Both the position numbers and the translations under genes were made by a program. The notes beneath the pieces are model-generated. The model was not told the origin of the DNA and made no database searches. It saw only the letters and a program-made list of their open reading frames with translations. Shown in pieces: positions 50,456 to 61,215 of a stretch of 64,000 nucleotides of DNA. Within the stretch, counting starts at the first letter, position 1; the number at the start of each line of letters is the position of its first letter. This DNA comes from Candidula unifasciata (lineage: Eukaryota; Mollusca; Gastropoda; Stylommatophora; Geomitridae): assembly GCA_905116865.2 (NCBI GenBank), contig CAJHNH020001112.1, positions 383,001 to 447,000 of the forward strand, written 5' to 3'.

Positions 50456-52063
50456 GAAGGGCATGGGATAAGCTGCTTGAAACAGCCAAGGACAGAACGA
50501 CTTGATGAGGGCATGGGATAAGCTGCTTGAAACAGCCAAGGACAGAACGACTTGATGAGGGCATGGGATAAGCTGCTTGAAACAGCCAAGGACAGAACGA
50601 CTTTATGAGGGCATGGGATAAGCTGCTTGAAACAGCCAAGGACAGAACGACTTTATGAGGGCATGGGATAAGCTGCTTGAAACAGCCAAGGACAGAACGA
50701 CTTTATGAGGGCATGGGATAAGCTGCTTGAAAACAGCCAAAGACAGAACGACTTTATGAGGGCATGGGATAAGTTGCTTGAAACAGCCAAGGACAGAACG
50801 ACTTTATGAGGGCATGGGATAAGTTGCTTGAAACAGCCAAGGACAGAACGACTTAATTTATGAGGGCATGGGATAAGCTGCTTGAAACAGCCAAGGACAG
50901 AACGACTTTATGAGGGCATGGGATAAAGCTGCTTGAAACAGCCAAGGACAGAACGACTTTATGAGGGCATGGGATAAGCTGCTTGAAACAGCCAAGGACA
51001 GAACGACTTTATGAGGGCATGGGATAAGCTGCTTGAAACAGCCAAGGACAGAACGACTTTATGAGGGCATGGGATAAGTTGCTTGAAACAGCCAAGGACA
51101 GAACGACTTTATGAGGGCATGGGATAAGTTGCTTGAAACAGCCAAGGACAGAACGACTTGATGAGGGCATGGGATAAGTTGCTTGAAACAGCCAAGGACA
51201 GAACGACTTTATGAGGGCATGGGATAAGCTGCTTGAAACAGCCAAGGACAGAACGACTTGATGTGGGCATGGGATAAGCTGCTTGAAACAGCCAAGGACA
51301 GAACGACTTTATGAGGGCATGGGATAAGCTGCTTGAAACAGCCAAGGACAGAACGACTTTATGAGGGCATGGGATAAGCTGCTTGAAACAGCCAAGGACA
51401 GAACGACTTTATGAGGGCATGGGATAAGCTGCTTGAAACAGCCAAGGACAGAACGACTTTATGAGGGCATGGGATAAGCTGCTTGAAACAGCCAAAGACA
51501 GAACGACTTTATGAGGGCATGGGATAAGTTGCTTGAAACAGCCAAGGACAGAACGACTTTATGAGGGCATGGGATAAGTTGCTTGAAACAGCCAAGGACA
51601 GAACGACTTTATGAGGGCATGGGATAAGCTGCTTGAAACAGCCAAGGACAGAACGACTTTATGAGGGCATGGGATAAGCTGCTTGAAACAGCCAAGGACA
51701 GAACGACTTTATGAGGGCATGGGATAAGCTGCTTGAAACAGCCAAGGACAGAACGACTTTATGAGGGCATGGGATAAGCTGCTTGAAACAGCCAAGGACA
51801 GAACGACTTTATGAGGGCATGGGATAAGTTGCTTGAAACAGCCAAGGACAGAACGACTTTATGAGGGCATGGGATAAGTTGCTTGAAACAGCCAAGGACA
51901 GAACGACTTGATGAGGGCATGGGATAAGTTGCTTGAAACAGCCAAGGACAGAACGACTTTATGAGGGCATGGGATAAGCTGCTTGAAACAGCCAAGGACA
52001 GAACGACTTGATGTGGGCATGGGATAAGCTGCTTGAAACAGCCAAGGACAGAACGACTTGATG
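50456..52063 (+). repeat. 50-bp minisatellite with higher-order structure
   Basis: About 32 copies of GAGGGCATGGGATAAGCTGC, TTGAAACAGCCAAGGACAGA, ACGACTTTAT. Variant units (AAGTT for AAGCT, CTTGATG, GATGTGGG, AAAGACA) recur with a 750-bp offset. Spurious - strand ORFs over it are not genes. Confidence 0.97.
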
Positions 52064-52132
52064 TGCATTGATTGGCTGAGGGTCTGTGCTTCACCGAGGG
52101 ACAGAATGCAAATGAAAAAGACTTCTCCGTTT

Positions 52133-52476
52133 GGTTCCAACTGTAACTGTTACATGGTTCCATCTGTAGCTGTTACATGGTTCCATCTGTAGCTGTTACA
52201 TGGTTCCAACTGTAGCTGTTGCATGGTTCCAATTCTAGCTGTTACATCGTTCCATCTGTAGCTGTTACATGGTTCCATCTGTAGCTGTTACATGGTTCCA
52301 TCTGTAGCTGTTACATGGTTCCAACTGTAGCTGTTACATGGTTCCAACTGTAGCTGTTACATCGTTCCATCTGTAGCTGTTACATGGTTCCATCTGTGGC
52401 TGTTACATAGTTCAAACTGTAGCTGTTACATGGTTCTAACTGTAGCTGTTACATGGTTCCAACTGAGGCTGTTACG
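52133..52476 (+). repeat. 23-bp minisatellite
   Basis: About 15 copies of GGTTCCATCTGTAGCTGTTA, CAT. It starts about 70 bp after the 50-bp array. 52,477-53,036 that follows holds a (CTT)n run (52,620-52,665) and no gene. Confidence 0.93.
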
Positions 52477-53036
52477 TGACAGCCGATATATTTGATGGAC
52501 CATCAGGTAGACTGGTCGCAGTCTCCGCACCACGGGTCAAAGAACATGGTTGCAACGCACCACGGGTCAAAGAACATGGTTGCAAATTATGTGCGTCAAA
52601 CCGAACCTCCTCCTATTTCTTCTCCTGCTCCTCTTCTTCTTCTTCTTCTTCTTCTTCTTCTTCTTTCACATTAAAAGGACGGTTAGCACGTTGTGTTGTG
52701 GTTTTTTCCCCAAAAGACATTGACAGCCATGCCTTTCGACCCACCACATTTAGTATCAGTAAACAATCCTAATCATTCGCTTTCTCCGATATGCTAAAGG
52801 GCATCTGGTCTACCCCTTTCCCAAATAGGCTTCGGAAGCCACACGCAGTGGCATAGATAGGTCACGCATTTTGTCACAATTCCCCCCCCCCTCCCTAGTG
52901 ATGACCCCCAGGGCAGTCCGCCCCTGCCATCCTTTCTTTCACAACTGCTCACAAGGGTGGACAATAGCTGCTGAAGAGAAACCAACAAAGGAAGCAAACT
53001 ATATATTCATTAAACGATGCAAGCTTGAACAGAACG

Positions 53037-53042
53037 TTTATT
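53037..53042 (-). terminator. Polyadenylation signal of yellow-like gene 2
   Basis: AATAAA on the - strand; a second overlapping-region copy is at 53,049-53,054. The local sequence aligns with the 3' UTR of gene 1, but a MITE now separates it from the stop codon. Confidence 0.7.
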
Positions 53043-53075
53043 TGCAGTTTTATTACATAATAATTCTCTGTAGCC

Positions 53076-53269
53076 CAGTGGTTCTCAAACCTGCCTGGTC
53101 ACCCTTGCCTTTTTGTGTGGGTCGAACGACCCTTTCACATGGGTCGCCTAAGGCCATCGGAAAACACATATTTGTTGAAGTTATGAAGGGAAATAATTGT
53201 TTGAGTGTGGCCACAACATGAGGGAACTGTATTAAAGGGTCAAGGCATTAGGAAGGTTGAGAGCCATTG
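53076..53269 (+). mobile_element. hAT-type MITE inserted at the stop codon of yellow-like gene 2
   Basis: Ends CAGTGGTTCTCAAACC and GGTTGAGAGCCATTG. Target duplication CTGTAGCC (53,068-53,075) and CTTTAGCC (53,270-53,277). The right duplication contains the reverse complement of the last Gly codon and TAA of gene 2. 194 bp. Confidence 0.93.
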
Positions 53270-53271
53270 CT

Positions 53272-53578
53272 TTAGCCGATGATATCCATATAAGTATAGT
53301 ACTGACCAGAATTTGTGAGGTAGCTTTCATCGCCCACAGCGATTATTTTGCCTATTCTATAATTATAACCTTGACCTCCAGTAAAGTTCAACTTCCCATT
53401 ATGAAACAGCTGAGCGCGGGCACTGACGTAGTACAAGTTGCTTGAATCGTAGTTACCAAAGGCTAACCCATCGGGCCACTGTAAGGACTCCCAGTTCTGC
53501 GCCAGAGGCGTTTCGGTCACCAGCTGGACCTCTCCTTCAAGTACACCCTGCTGCATTAAGTCTGTTTCTATTTCCCAT
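53272..53578 (-). CDS. Yellow-like gene 2, exon 5
   Basis: 307 bp: TETPLAQNWESLQWPDGLAF, LYYVSARAQLFHNGKLNFTG, C terminus DIIG and TAA lying inside the MITE target duplication. Acceptor TCTCCTCAG. Confidence 0.93.
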
Positions 53579-53996
53579 CTGAGGAGAAAAGTACAAGTGG
53601 TGGTTAGATATTTACACGCGGCTCCAAGTTTAAATTCTAGAGATGTCGGTGGGTAAACAAAGCAAAAAAATCACACAGAACACAACTAAACACACATGGC
53701 CATGTGTTTAATCGTTTGTAAAGGGGCCAATTTGATTCGAATATGGCTAATGTGTATTGCTCTCTGACCCCGAGAATACTGTTCTTGGAAATCTGCAAGG
53801 GAAATCGAAAACGTGTTTTTACGTCCATAGCACTGTGGGTCAAGAATCCCTATTACGTCGAAAGTCGTGCACGGCAAAGTAAGGGAAAATGGTGAAATGA
53901 GTTTACAGGAGGGAAAGGGTTAAGTTGCCTTATATGTAAGTCCCATGACTTTTCCTTGTACAAGATTACACAAAGGAGGTGGTGGGAAAAATACCA
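53579..53996 (-). other. Yellow gene 2 intron 4, proximal part
   Basis: No element or gene recognised in about 400 bp before the hAT insertion. Confidence 0.4.
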
Positions 53997-54004
53997 GTAT
54001 AGAA

Positions 54005-56570
54005 CAGGGTTGCCATATTGGCATTTTTTATGCCAGATTCCACAAATCTGGCATATTTGAAACTGAACTGGCATAAGATAATAAACTGGTATATTCTGGC
54101 ATATTTGGGTTTTTTCTAGCATTTCTTATAAAGATGTGCTCACATTTTCTTCATGTTCCTCTATTAGAAACACGCAAATTTACTAAAAGCAATGTAGACC
54201 TACAGTTAAAATCTTTATTTCAGTTTGACTTTGTTGTGATGTCCTGGTACAGACTAACGGAGATTCGCGCCATTTCTTATTGTTTTGTTGCCTTCCTAAA
54301 CGGATCGTGAATGTTATAAACCTCTGTAATTTATGTTAATTTACTAGAATAAATGCGAGATATAAAACGAAAACTCACCACTGATACCAAGTGATTCAGA
54401 CTGTTCAGAAACTACTTGAGGACAGAAAATAGATAGGATATAGACCTAGTTCTATCTGTGATATATTTTATTACTGTTACTAATGGCTACGTCATCCAAA
54501 AAATGGGAAGTATCTTATGAAAGCAATCGCAAGTATAATAGTAATTGGGAGAAAACGTACTCATGGCTCAAAAGATCTTCAGACGGATCAGAGGCAGCAT
54601 ATTGTAAGCTGTGTCAGTGCACTGTTGCACCAAGAATTAGTAGCATTTCAAATCATGAAAAAACCGAAAAACACAGGATGAAAACTCCGCCAAAAAGCCA
54701 GTCACAGCTCATTACAACAATAACAAGTAAAGTAATGATAAAGTTAAAGCAGCAAAGTTGCAACTTACTGTAGGCATGACCTGCCATTGCGCAATATGCA
54801 CAATTGATCATCTAAGTGAAATAATGAGAGCGCATGGTCAGGGGAGTACATTGGAGCACATGCAGTTGCATAGAACTAAATGTTTATGCTTAATAAGAAA
54901 TATTATATCGCCTGCACTTAAGGATGACCTTATTGATGATTTTCGGAACAAGAACTATGCCATCATTATAGAAAGTACTTGTGCATTATTGTGCATTATA
55001 GTTTTTTCAGTGACAGGAAAAATTGAAATATTTACCGGATTTCTTGCTTTAATTTTCTTGCAAGTGGCTACAGGAGAAAACTTATTTAATTTGATTGATA
55101 AGGAAATCAAAAGGTGTGGTCAGACTCTTACAAATTGCATTGTGTTTGCGTCAGATGGCGTTTCAAACATGGTCGGGTGCAAGAACTCGGTATGGTTCAG
55201 AATTAAAGATGTGTCTCCTTTTTGTGTACAGCTCAGATGTATCTGCCATTTATTATCACTCTGCATTTGTAGTGCAATTGCCAAGCTGCTATCAAATATT
55301 GGTTTCTTACTGTCATAAATACCTTAGTGGTTTTGTCATAGTGATTTAAGATTAGAAGCCTATAAAGAACTGTTTAGAGTGATAAACACATCTACGGAGT
55401 TTGAATCAGAACGAACTGCTCCTCTTCCATTTCAGAAACTGTCACCTTTTAGGTGGCTTGTGCGTGGAAAGATTATGTTCAATATGTTAGTGAACTGGAA
55501 AGAATTGAAAGCTTATTTCACATGTGCTGAATTAGCATAGACAATGTTTGACACAAAATATAAAGTAAGATTGTTAAAGGAAATGCTGTTAGACAACAAT
55601 AATTATTTGTACTTTGTGTTTGCGACACCAACTGTACACGAATTTGAAAAAGTGAACAGTCTTTTTTCAACAAACAAAAGCTGATCCTCATGAACAAGAA
55701 TATACACCAAGAATTGCCCATGCACCAGAAATATCTTAAGAACAGACTGTATGACGTCAATGAGCAGAAACAAAAATTATCAGGTAGACTTTGGTATTAA
55801 ATTCCTAACGGAATGTAATGCGTTCCTACAGAAGAATAACGGGACTGAAGTTCAGATAGAAATAAACAATTTTGATGAAAGATGCATGTCTGTGCTAGAG
55901 GAAGCTATCAATCAAATTACGTGTAGACTTCCCACCGAGAATATATTTCAAAATCTGTCAAAATTGAGCCCTTTGGCAGTTTTAAATCAAATATCAAGGA
56001 CAGTTTTCAGAGCTACAATTTTTACACCTGGCAGAAAACAACATCAGCATTTTAGAAGATCAGTACATAAAACTGATTGTTGTCAACTGGAAAGAAGAAG
56101 TTACAATTAAGAAGGATGGACTACCTACAAACTGTGAAGAGTTTTGTATAGGCGTACTTCGACACCAGGCATTTAAAGAGTTGGCCAGTTTCGCCCTTAC
56201 TTGCCTAATAATGCCAGTTAGCAATGCTGCAGTTGAGAGAATATTCTCTCTTGTTACTTGAGCTAAATCAAAAGCAAGAAACAAAATACAACTGGATTTT
56301 CTTGATGCAGTTGTCAGAATTAGAGCAGAACTATTGATATCAAAGAAATGTTGCAAAGACTTCATTCCATCTGAGTAAATGCTTAAAGATTTTACATCCG
56401 AAAAGGTTTATGCTGCATCTTTCATTGGTTCCAGTGAGGATGACAATGAAGAATTCAATCTAGAGCTTTTGATGTGAAGTGAGTACAATGTTACACTTTA
56501 TTTGGCAATTTTCTGGCATATTTTCGATGATGGTTTGGAATAAAATGAAGTTTTTTATCTGGCAACCCTG
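54005..56570 (+). mobile_element. hAT transposon, full length, decayed ORF
   Basis: Inverted ends CAGGGTTGCCA and TGGCAACCCTG, each flanked by the perfect 8-bp duplication GTATAGAA (53,997-54,004 and 56,571-56,578). Subterminal TGGCATATT motifs recur near both ends, a usual hAT transposase binding pattern. Encodes a broken BED/hAT transposase in between. In intron 4 of yellow gene 2, on the opposite strand. Confidence 0.95.
54483..56476 (+). pseudogene. hAT transposase (ZNF862/KIAA-type), frameshifted
   Basis: 54,483-54,773 encodes a BED-like zinc-finger start (KYNSNWEKTYSWL; C-x2-C and H-x5-H at AYCKLCQ and NHEKTEKH). After a frameshift, 54,758-55,318 carries the RNase-H-like catalytic fold start (DDFRNKNYAIIIEST, where family members have DEST) and FASDGVSNMVGCKNSVWFRI (family: SDGAAVMVGKxxGV). 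55,751-56,110 continues the insertion domain, and near 56,160-56,330 FASFALTCLIMPVSNAAVER leads into the hAT dimerisation domain. At least three frameshifts or stops; the first catalytic Asp appears lost. Confidence 0.85.
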
Positions 56571-56578
56571 GTATAGAA

Positions 56579-57895
56579 TAATATTACTCTCAGACTGAGT
56601 GCTGATGTAAAACAGATTAATCCGCTCGTACTTTTAACAAATAGTGGGTACGAAGTACCCCTCAAATAATAACAAACCGAACGTCTGCATACAAAACAGA
56701 TCTTCGGATGTGCACGCAATAAGATATATGCGAAAAAAATTACTCAAGCGCTGAATTATTAAAGTAAAATAAGTTTTGTCATTATAAATATTAATTGTTT
56801 GCTTTTGTTTGTTTTTAAGCAATGAAGTCAAATTTGTCAAAAATTACCTATTGTGTAAAACAAAATATTTTTTTTATTAAAACTGTTTAAAGATTTTATA
56901 TTGCTTGTGTTCTTTTAGTAATAACTAAGTATGTGTACAATATAATACTATTTGTAAATTATTCCCCTTACATTAATAACGTCCCTTACATAGTTTATTA
57001 TATTTTATTTGTATTCAAAGTGAGGGTTGCGAGGCAAAAATAGTCAGTCGCTTTGTGTGATGCACGCGACAGGCTGTTAGACGTTTTGCGGAAAGAGGCC
57101 GAACCATATGGCATAAAACCCGGCGCATTAAAGTCGTATTATTTGCACTTGGATTACTAGTTTGAGTCTTTGGTGTGTATATGTGACACTTTCTCAATAA
57201 CTTCTACAGTAAGGGAATAGTTCAGTAGTCTTAGCCAGTTTAGGTTGTTTCACACAATTTTATTCTTTCTCTTTTACTTTTTTACATTCCTCAATTCCTT
57301 TTTCCTCACCTCGCTGCCTCTGTCTTATCTTTATCTATAAAGACTTGCATATTTTTGCGTGTCCTGCAAATGAACTTCTTTATTTGTTTCTGTATTTTCT
57401 CGTTACTATCAACATGTAAGCATTCCTTCCTTGGATGTCAATGAGCGGGTTAGCAGGAACTGCTCTATTGTGTTTTTCTGAAAGTCTGAGCATACGGGTG
57501 CTGTAAATTTGGCTTTCCAGTATCCAAGTTTTAATCTCAGTACTTTGTTATCTGCTGGAATTTTTAGGTTGTCTGAGACTTGGATTGTTAGGGCGGGTTC
57601 TCTCAAACATTCGTATGACCTTCTGCTCGTAGCACTTATTTCCAACTTCTACATTCCTGTAATATACCGTTTAATTTGTAATTTTCCCTCACTTTTCTAT
57701 AGGCCTGTTTCTATAATATATATATATAATGGCTGCTGGCACATTTTGCAGAAATGTCCGACTTTTCATTACAGACTATGCCTTTATGAGCCGGAGCCCA
57801 TGCTTTTGTGATCTGACATCTGTTGTTCCTAAGTTGTGTGGTTGGTGTTAATATCTCCTCTTGAATGTCTGATCTACTTCTCTTAGTATAGTTTC
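56579..57895 (-). other. Yellow gene 2 intron 4, distal part
   Basis: AT-rich; includes a SINE family F body fragment at 57,045-57,130 and a short (TA)n at 57,717. No gene. Confidence 0.4.
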
Positions 57896-57899
57896 CTAG

Positions 57900-58110
57900 T
57901 GTTTGTACCGATGAAAGAGAATTGGTCACGACACATGAACAGATCTGAAAGGAAAGCAAGAGGTCGCCCTAGGAGGAAACTGATTGATATTATTGAAAAG
58001 CTACATCGACATGGAATGACAACTGCCATTGCTGCCTATCAAGCAATGAATGGCAAACTGTTCCTCGCCACATTGTTTAACGCAGAAATGGAAACTGATG
58101 ATGTTGATGA
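57900..58110 (+). mobile_element. LINE C-terminal scrap
   Basis: Reads WSRHMNRSERKARGRPRRKL, then IIEKLHRHGMTTAIAAYQAM, a RGRPRRR..D.I.KLH..G..TA.AA block typical of a LINE C terminus. Ends 140 bp from yellow gene 2 exon 4. Confidence 0.5.
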
Positions 58111-58250
58111 GTGTTATATTGTACAATGGAGAGGCATGGGACTCACACACCATGGCGATGGCGAGTGCAACTAGCAAGAAAAGTCTTCTACAATTATGGC
58201 ATGGGATTTCAGACCGTTGTTGTCATCATTTGTCACCGTGCCTTACCTAC

Positions 58251-58514
58251 CTGTATATTGCATCATGCGCCAAAGCTCCGTAGTACAAGCCTCGGTGTCC
58301 AAACAGAAGAGCATCAGAGTTAGACTTCTTTTGCCCAACGAGTCGTAGGTTGCCCACGAAATCCGCATCTTTGTCCCGCAACACCCAGGTGGGAATCTGA
58401 AAAAGATTCTTGGATCCTAGGGCACAGTAGTAGACGTAGTTGAAGGTTGGAGACAGGGCTATACCGTTGATTCCCAGTGAGAAATTGTAAGACTGGCCAT
58501 TGATTGAAAACGCA
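58251..58514 (-). CDS. Yellow-like gene 2, exon 4
   Basis: 264 bp: NFSLGINGIALSPTFNYVYY, CALGSKNLFQIPTWVLRDKD, ALLFGHRGLYYGALAHDAIY. Acceptor TTTCTCCAG, donor GTAGGT. Confidence 0.92.
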
Positions 58515-59700
58515 CTGGAGAAACATCATTAAAAAAAGTTGATTTAAATACAGTGTATTAAAAGCGCAGACTCTAAACACCGCACACATATTGGCTTAAA
58601 GTGCGCATGGCTTCTTTAAGTGCTTAATCATTTTAGTAATAAATGACAAATTAATATAACAGTATATTTGAAAAATCTATGTCTAAGAAGAGATCATTTG
58701 AAATTCCTTACAATGACTTTATAACAAAAGCAGGAAAGTAACATCAAAAGGTATGTTACAATTAAACAAAGCATTCATTCTGAATGAATTATGCACCATT
58801 AGTAAAGGTAAAGTCTAGAAAAAAAAATCGCTGTAGGCATTCGGGCTTATCCCCTGTCTACACTATCTCTTTTAAAAAAAAGTGGTACATACAGACAGAA
58901 GTGGCATAAAACAAAAATCCCATTTCGCTAAGTTAGGTGATGAACGCCGCTCGCAAACTGAACCATGTGTTTTCTGCGTTTATTACTGGTACACACATTC
59001 CGATATTGCAGTTTCTTACCAACAACATTTTGAACTGCCCAAACTAACACATTGATTTATTTCGCTAGCGGACGTTTGGTTCGACAACGGTTCTGCTATA
59101 CTGATGCCTCAGTTTTGGCAATTGTTTTTTTTTTCGCTTGACACGGCCGTGCACAATGTATCGTGAACTCACGTTCTTTCTGAAACATTTATAGCCAGTC
59201 TGTTACTGTTGTATTGTATATTATATATTATATATTATATAAGTAATTTTATTTATTTCGTGTGGTTTTGTTTGATTTACGTATGTGCTGATAAAGGCTC
59301 TGTAGCCGTAACGTTCACTTTTCGTTTGTGTTTGTTATTTTGTGAAGTTAGCTAATCTACCTCTCATTCGCTTTAAAATCTTTCCAGACACAGAAAGCCT
59401 TCGATTCCTAGAACTGGCCATACCCTCTCCTCCTCCCCTCCCCCCCCCCACCCCCCCAACCGACAGCCTGAGCTAAGGTCCCACGAGAGACTCTTTTCGA
59501 AGAAAACAGTACAACGTGACACCCCTCTGACCGGGACCAGACTGAGAAAGTGTGTAGATGGACCGGGAAACGTGAATAGGACCAAAGCTTCTTCCCCGTA
59601 TGGGTTCCGGGGCCTCTTGAAGAAAAAAATCAAGGAGAGGGGAAAGGTATAACTTCTGAAATAAAAAGCGCGTGTGGTAAAATTCGTCTCAATAGGCGTT
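58515..59700 (-). other. Yellow gene 2 intron 3
   Basis: Includes a hammerhead-core-like segment at 59,283-59,315 and a poly-C tract at 59,440-59,458. No gene. Confidence 0.4.
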
Positions 59701-59704
59701 TGCT

Positions 59705-59805
59705 TAAATCAGATGTGTGGGACCGAAAGGTTCAGCAGATATCGCAGCCTGGCTGTAAACCACAACACAACACGCCAACTGCCCTTCAAGGACACGTGAA
59801 AAATA
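59705..59805 (+). mobile_element. SINE family B copy
   Basis: GCTTAAATCAGATGTGTGGG, ACCGAAAGGTTCAGCAGATA, TCGCAGCCTGGCTGTAAACC. It ends about 30 bp from yellow gene 2 exon 3. Confidence 0.7.
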
Positions 59806-59837
59806 AAATGAAAAGCCGAGCCGCTGGAAGTCCTTAC

Positions 59838-59919
59838 CTGTCGTCATCGAAGCTCATGGAAGCGTGGGTAAAACTCCAGGATGTATTTGTTGTGAAGTCG
59901 AACACAACAAGCTGCTCAC
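59838..59919 (-). CDS. Yellow-like gene 2, exon 3
   Basis: 82 bp (one codon shorter than gene 1): EQLVVFDFTTNTSWSFTHAS, then MSFDDD. Acceptor TGTGCAG, donor GTAAGG. Confidence 0.9.
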
Positions 59920-60400
59920 CTGCACACAAGAATTCAGTAATACACATTCAGAGAAAGAAAAAAAAAAAAAAAAAAGGAAGGAACAGGCAGACAGAGTGGC
60001 TGGATCTGCATGGCTGGATCTGCACCACTGGGTGGTAAATTGATACATGACAAGGCAGATGAGGCAAGGGCCCTTTGGGAACAAGCAACCGAGTCAGAAG
60101 CAAAACAAGATTATTATAGCCTGGAGAGACGGATGAGCCTGGGTGTAAACAGAGGGTCTGGCCGACTCACTACAGAGGGGAAAGGCAAGACGGACATATA
60201 ACCCGATGACGACCGGTACTACTAGTAGTGGAACTCTGCCCTGGCTGCTGAAGACGAGGACGCAGCACGCATGGGAATGCTCTGAGTGCTGTGATGTCAT
60301 TTCAGCTCAACTCACTTCAACTTCACAAGGGAGTAAAGCAAAAGCCTTGTTTTCACTCACTGGGCTGACCTGGTTACAAAGAGCTTCTACGCCTACTGAC

Positions 60401-60965
60401 CAGTGTTTCTCAACCCGTTTTGTGCAATGCCCCACCTAAGTAAAAGCGAAGGACCCTTTTTTCACGCCTTCCTGCATATTGGACATATAGGGCTTGATCT
60501 AAATTTCATAGATCAATCAGCACTTGGTGGGTGATGTGGTCAGCATCACGCCGGTCACCTTCCCAGGACTGCACCTGGTACCCACTCAAGGCTGGGTCGA
60601 CCTGAGAGGTAAGGTCATTTTTGAAACAAGTCCGGTTCTGTCAGGACCCTAACCCACGACCTTCCGATCCGCAGGCGAGCGTCTAGCCGCTACACCACGG
60701 CGACTGCTTATGCCCCACCTAAGTCTTTCTACAATTCGTATACCCTCTCTATAACCTAAACTCAGAATCTGTCCATTTTAGAATGACCCCCTTCACACTT
60801 TTTTACAACAATCAACCCCCCCCCCCCCCTTTTTTTTTATTAAAAAAAAACAAACAATCAAATTCTCCCCCCCCCCCCCCTTCTTCCTTTTTTTTTTTTT
60901 TTTTTGAACAATCACTCTCCCTCCCCATTTTCAGGGGGGCATAGGCCCCACTTTGAGAAACACTG
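60401..60965 (+). mobile_element. hAT-type MITE interrupted by a SINE
   Basis: Ends CAGTGTTTCTCAACCCG and CTTTGAGAAACACTG. Flanks CTACTGAC and CTATAGAC (6/8). Interior holds poly-C and poly-T runs (60,814-60,905) after the SINE is removed. Confidence 0.85.
60442..60709 (-). mobile_element. tRNA-derived SINE family C, full copy with target duplication
   Basis: Reverse strand starts CAGTCGCCGTGGTGTAGCGG, with CTAGACGCTCGCCTGCGGAT and B box GGTCGTGGGTTAGGGTCC; body and tail as in 37,414-37,672. Flanked by the 15-bp duplication ATGCCCCACCTAAGT (60,427-60,441 and 60,710-60,724). Confidence 0.93.
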
Positions 60966-61069
60966 CTATAGACCGATTGACATTGGATAGATATTGCTGT
61001 CAATGCTAGGCCAGCCGGCTCTATAACCCAGGGGAGGGGAAAGGGGCGGGCGCGGGGAGCCACTGCCCC

Positions 61070-61215
61070 CTACCGAGCATGTCGTAAAAGACAGGCACCA
61101 GTTAGGAGTTTGCTGAAAACGAATGTGTTGGACCGAAAGGCGCAGATATCGCAGCCTGGCTGTAAACCACCACACAACGTACTTAACGTCCAAAGGGCGA
61201 ACACAACAGACGAAG
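61070..61215 (+). mobile_element. SINE family B, copy with family-A-like head
   Basis: ACTGCCCCCTACCGAGCATG, TCGTAAAAGACAGG (head also seen in family A), then GTGTTGGACCGAAAGGCGCA, GATATCGCAGCCTGGCTGTA and AACCACCACACAACG. Confidence 0.7.

Noticed and set aside
50456..52063. CRISPR-like look of regular repeats
   Set aside because: Head-to-tail identical units without unique spacers, in an animal genome; same for the arrays at 7,553, 14,529 and 27,395.
58050..58323. Short + strand ORFs over yellow gene 2 exon 4
   Set aside because: Antisense shadows of the exon and of adjacent LINE debris.
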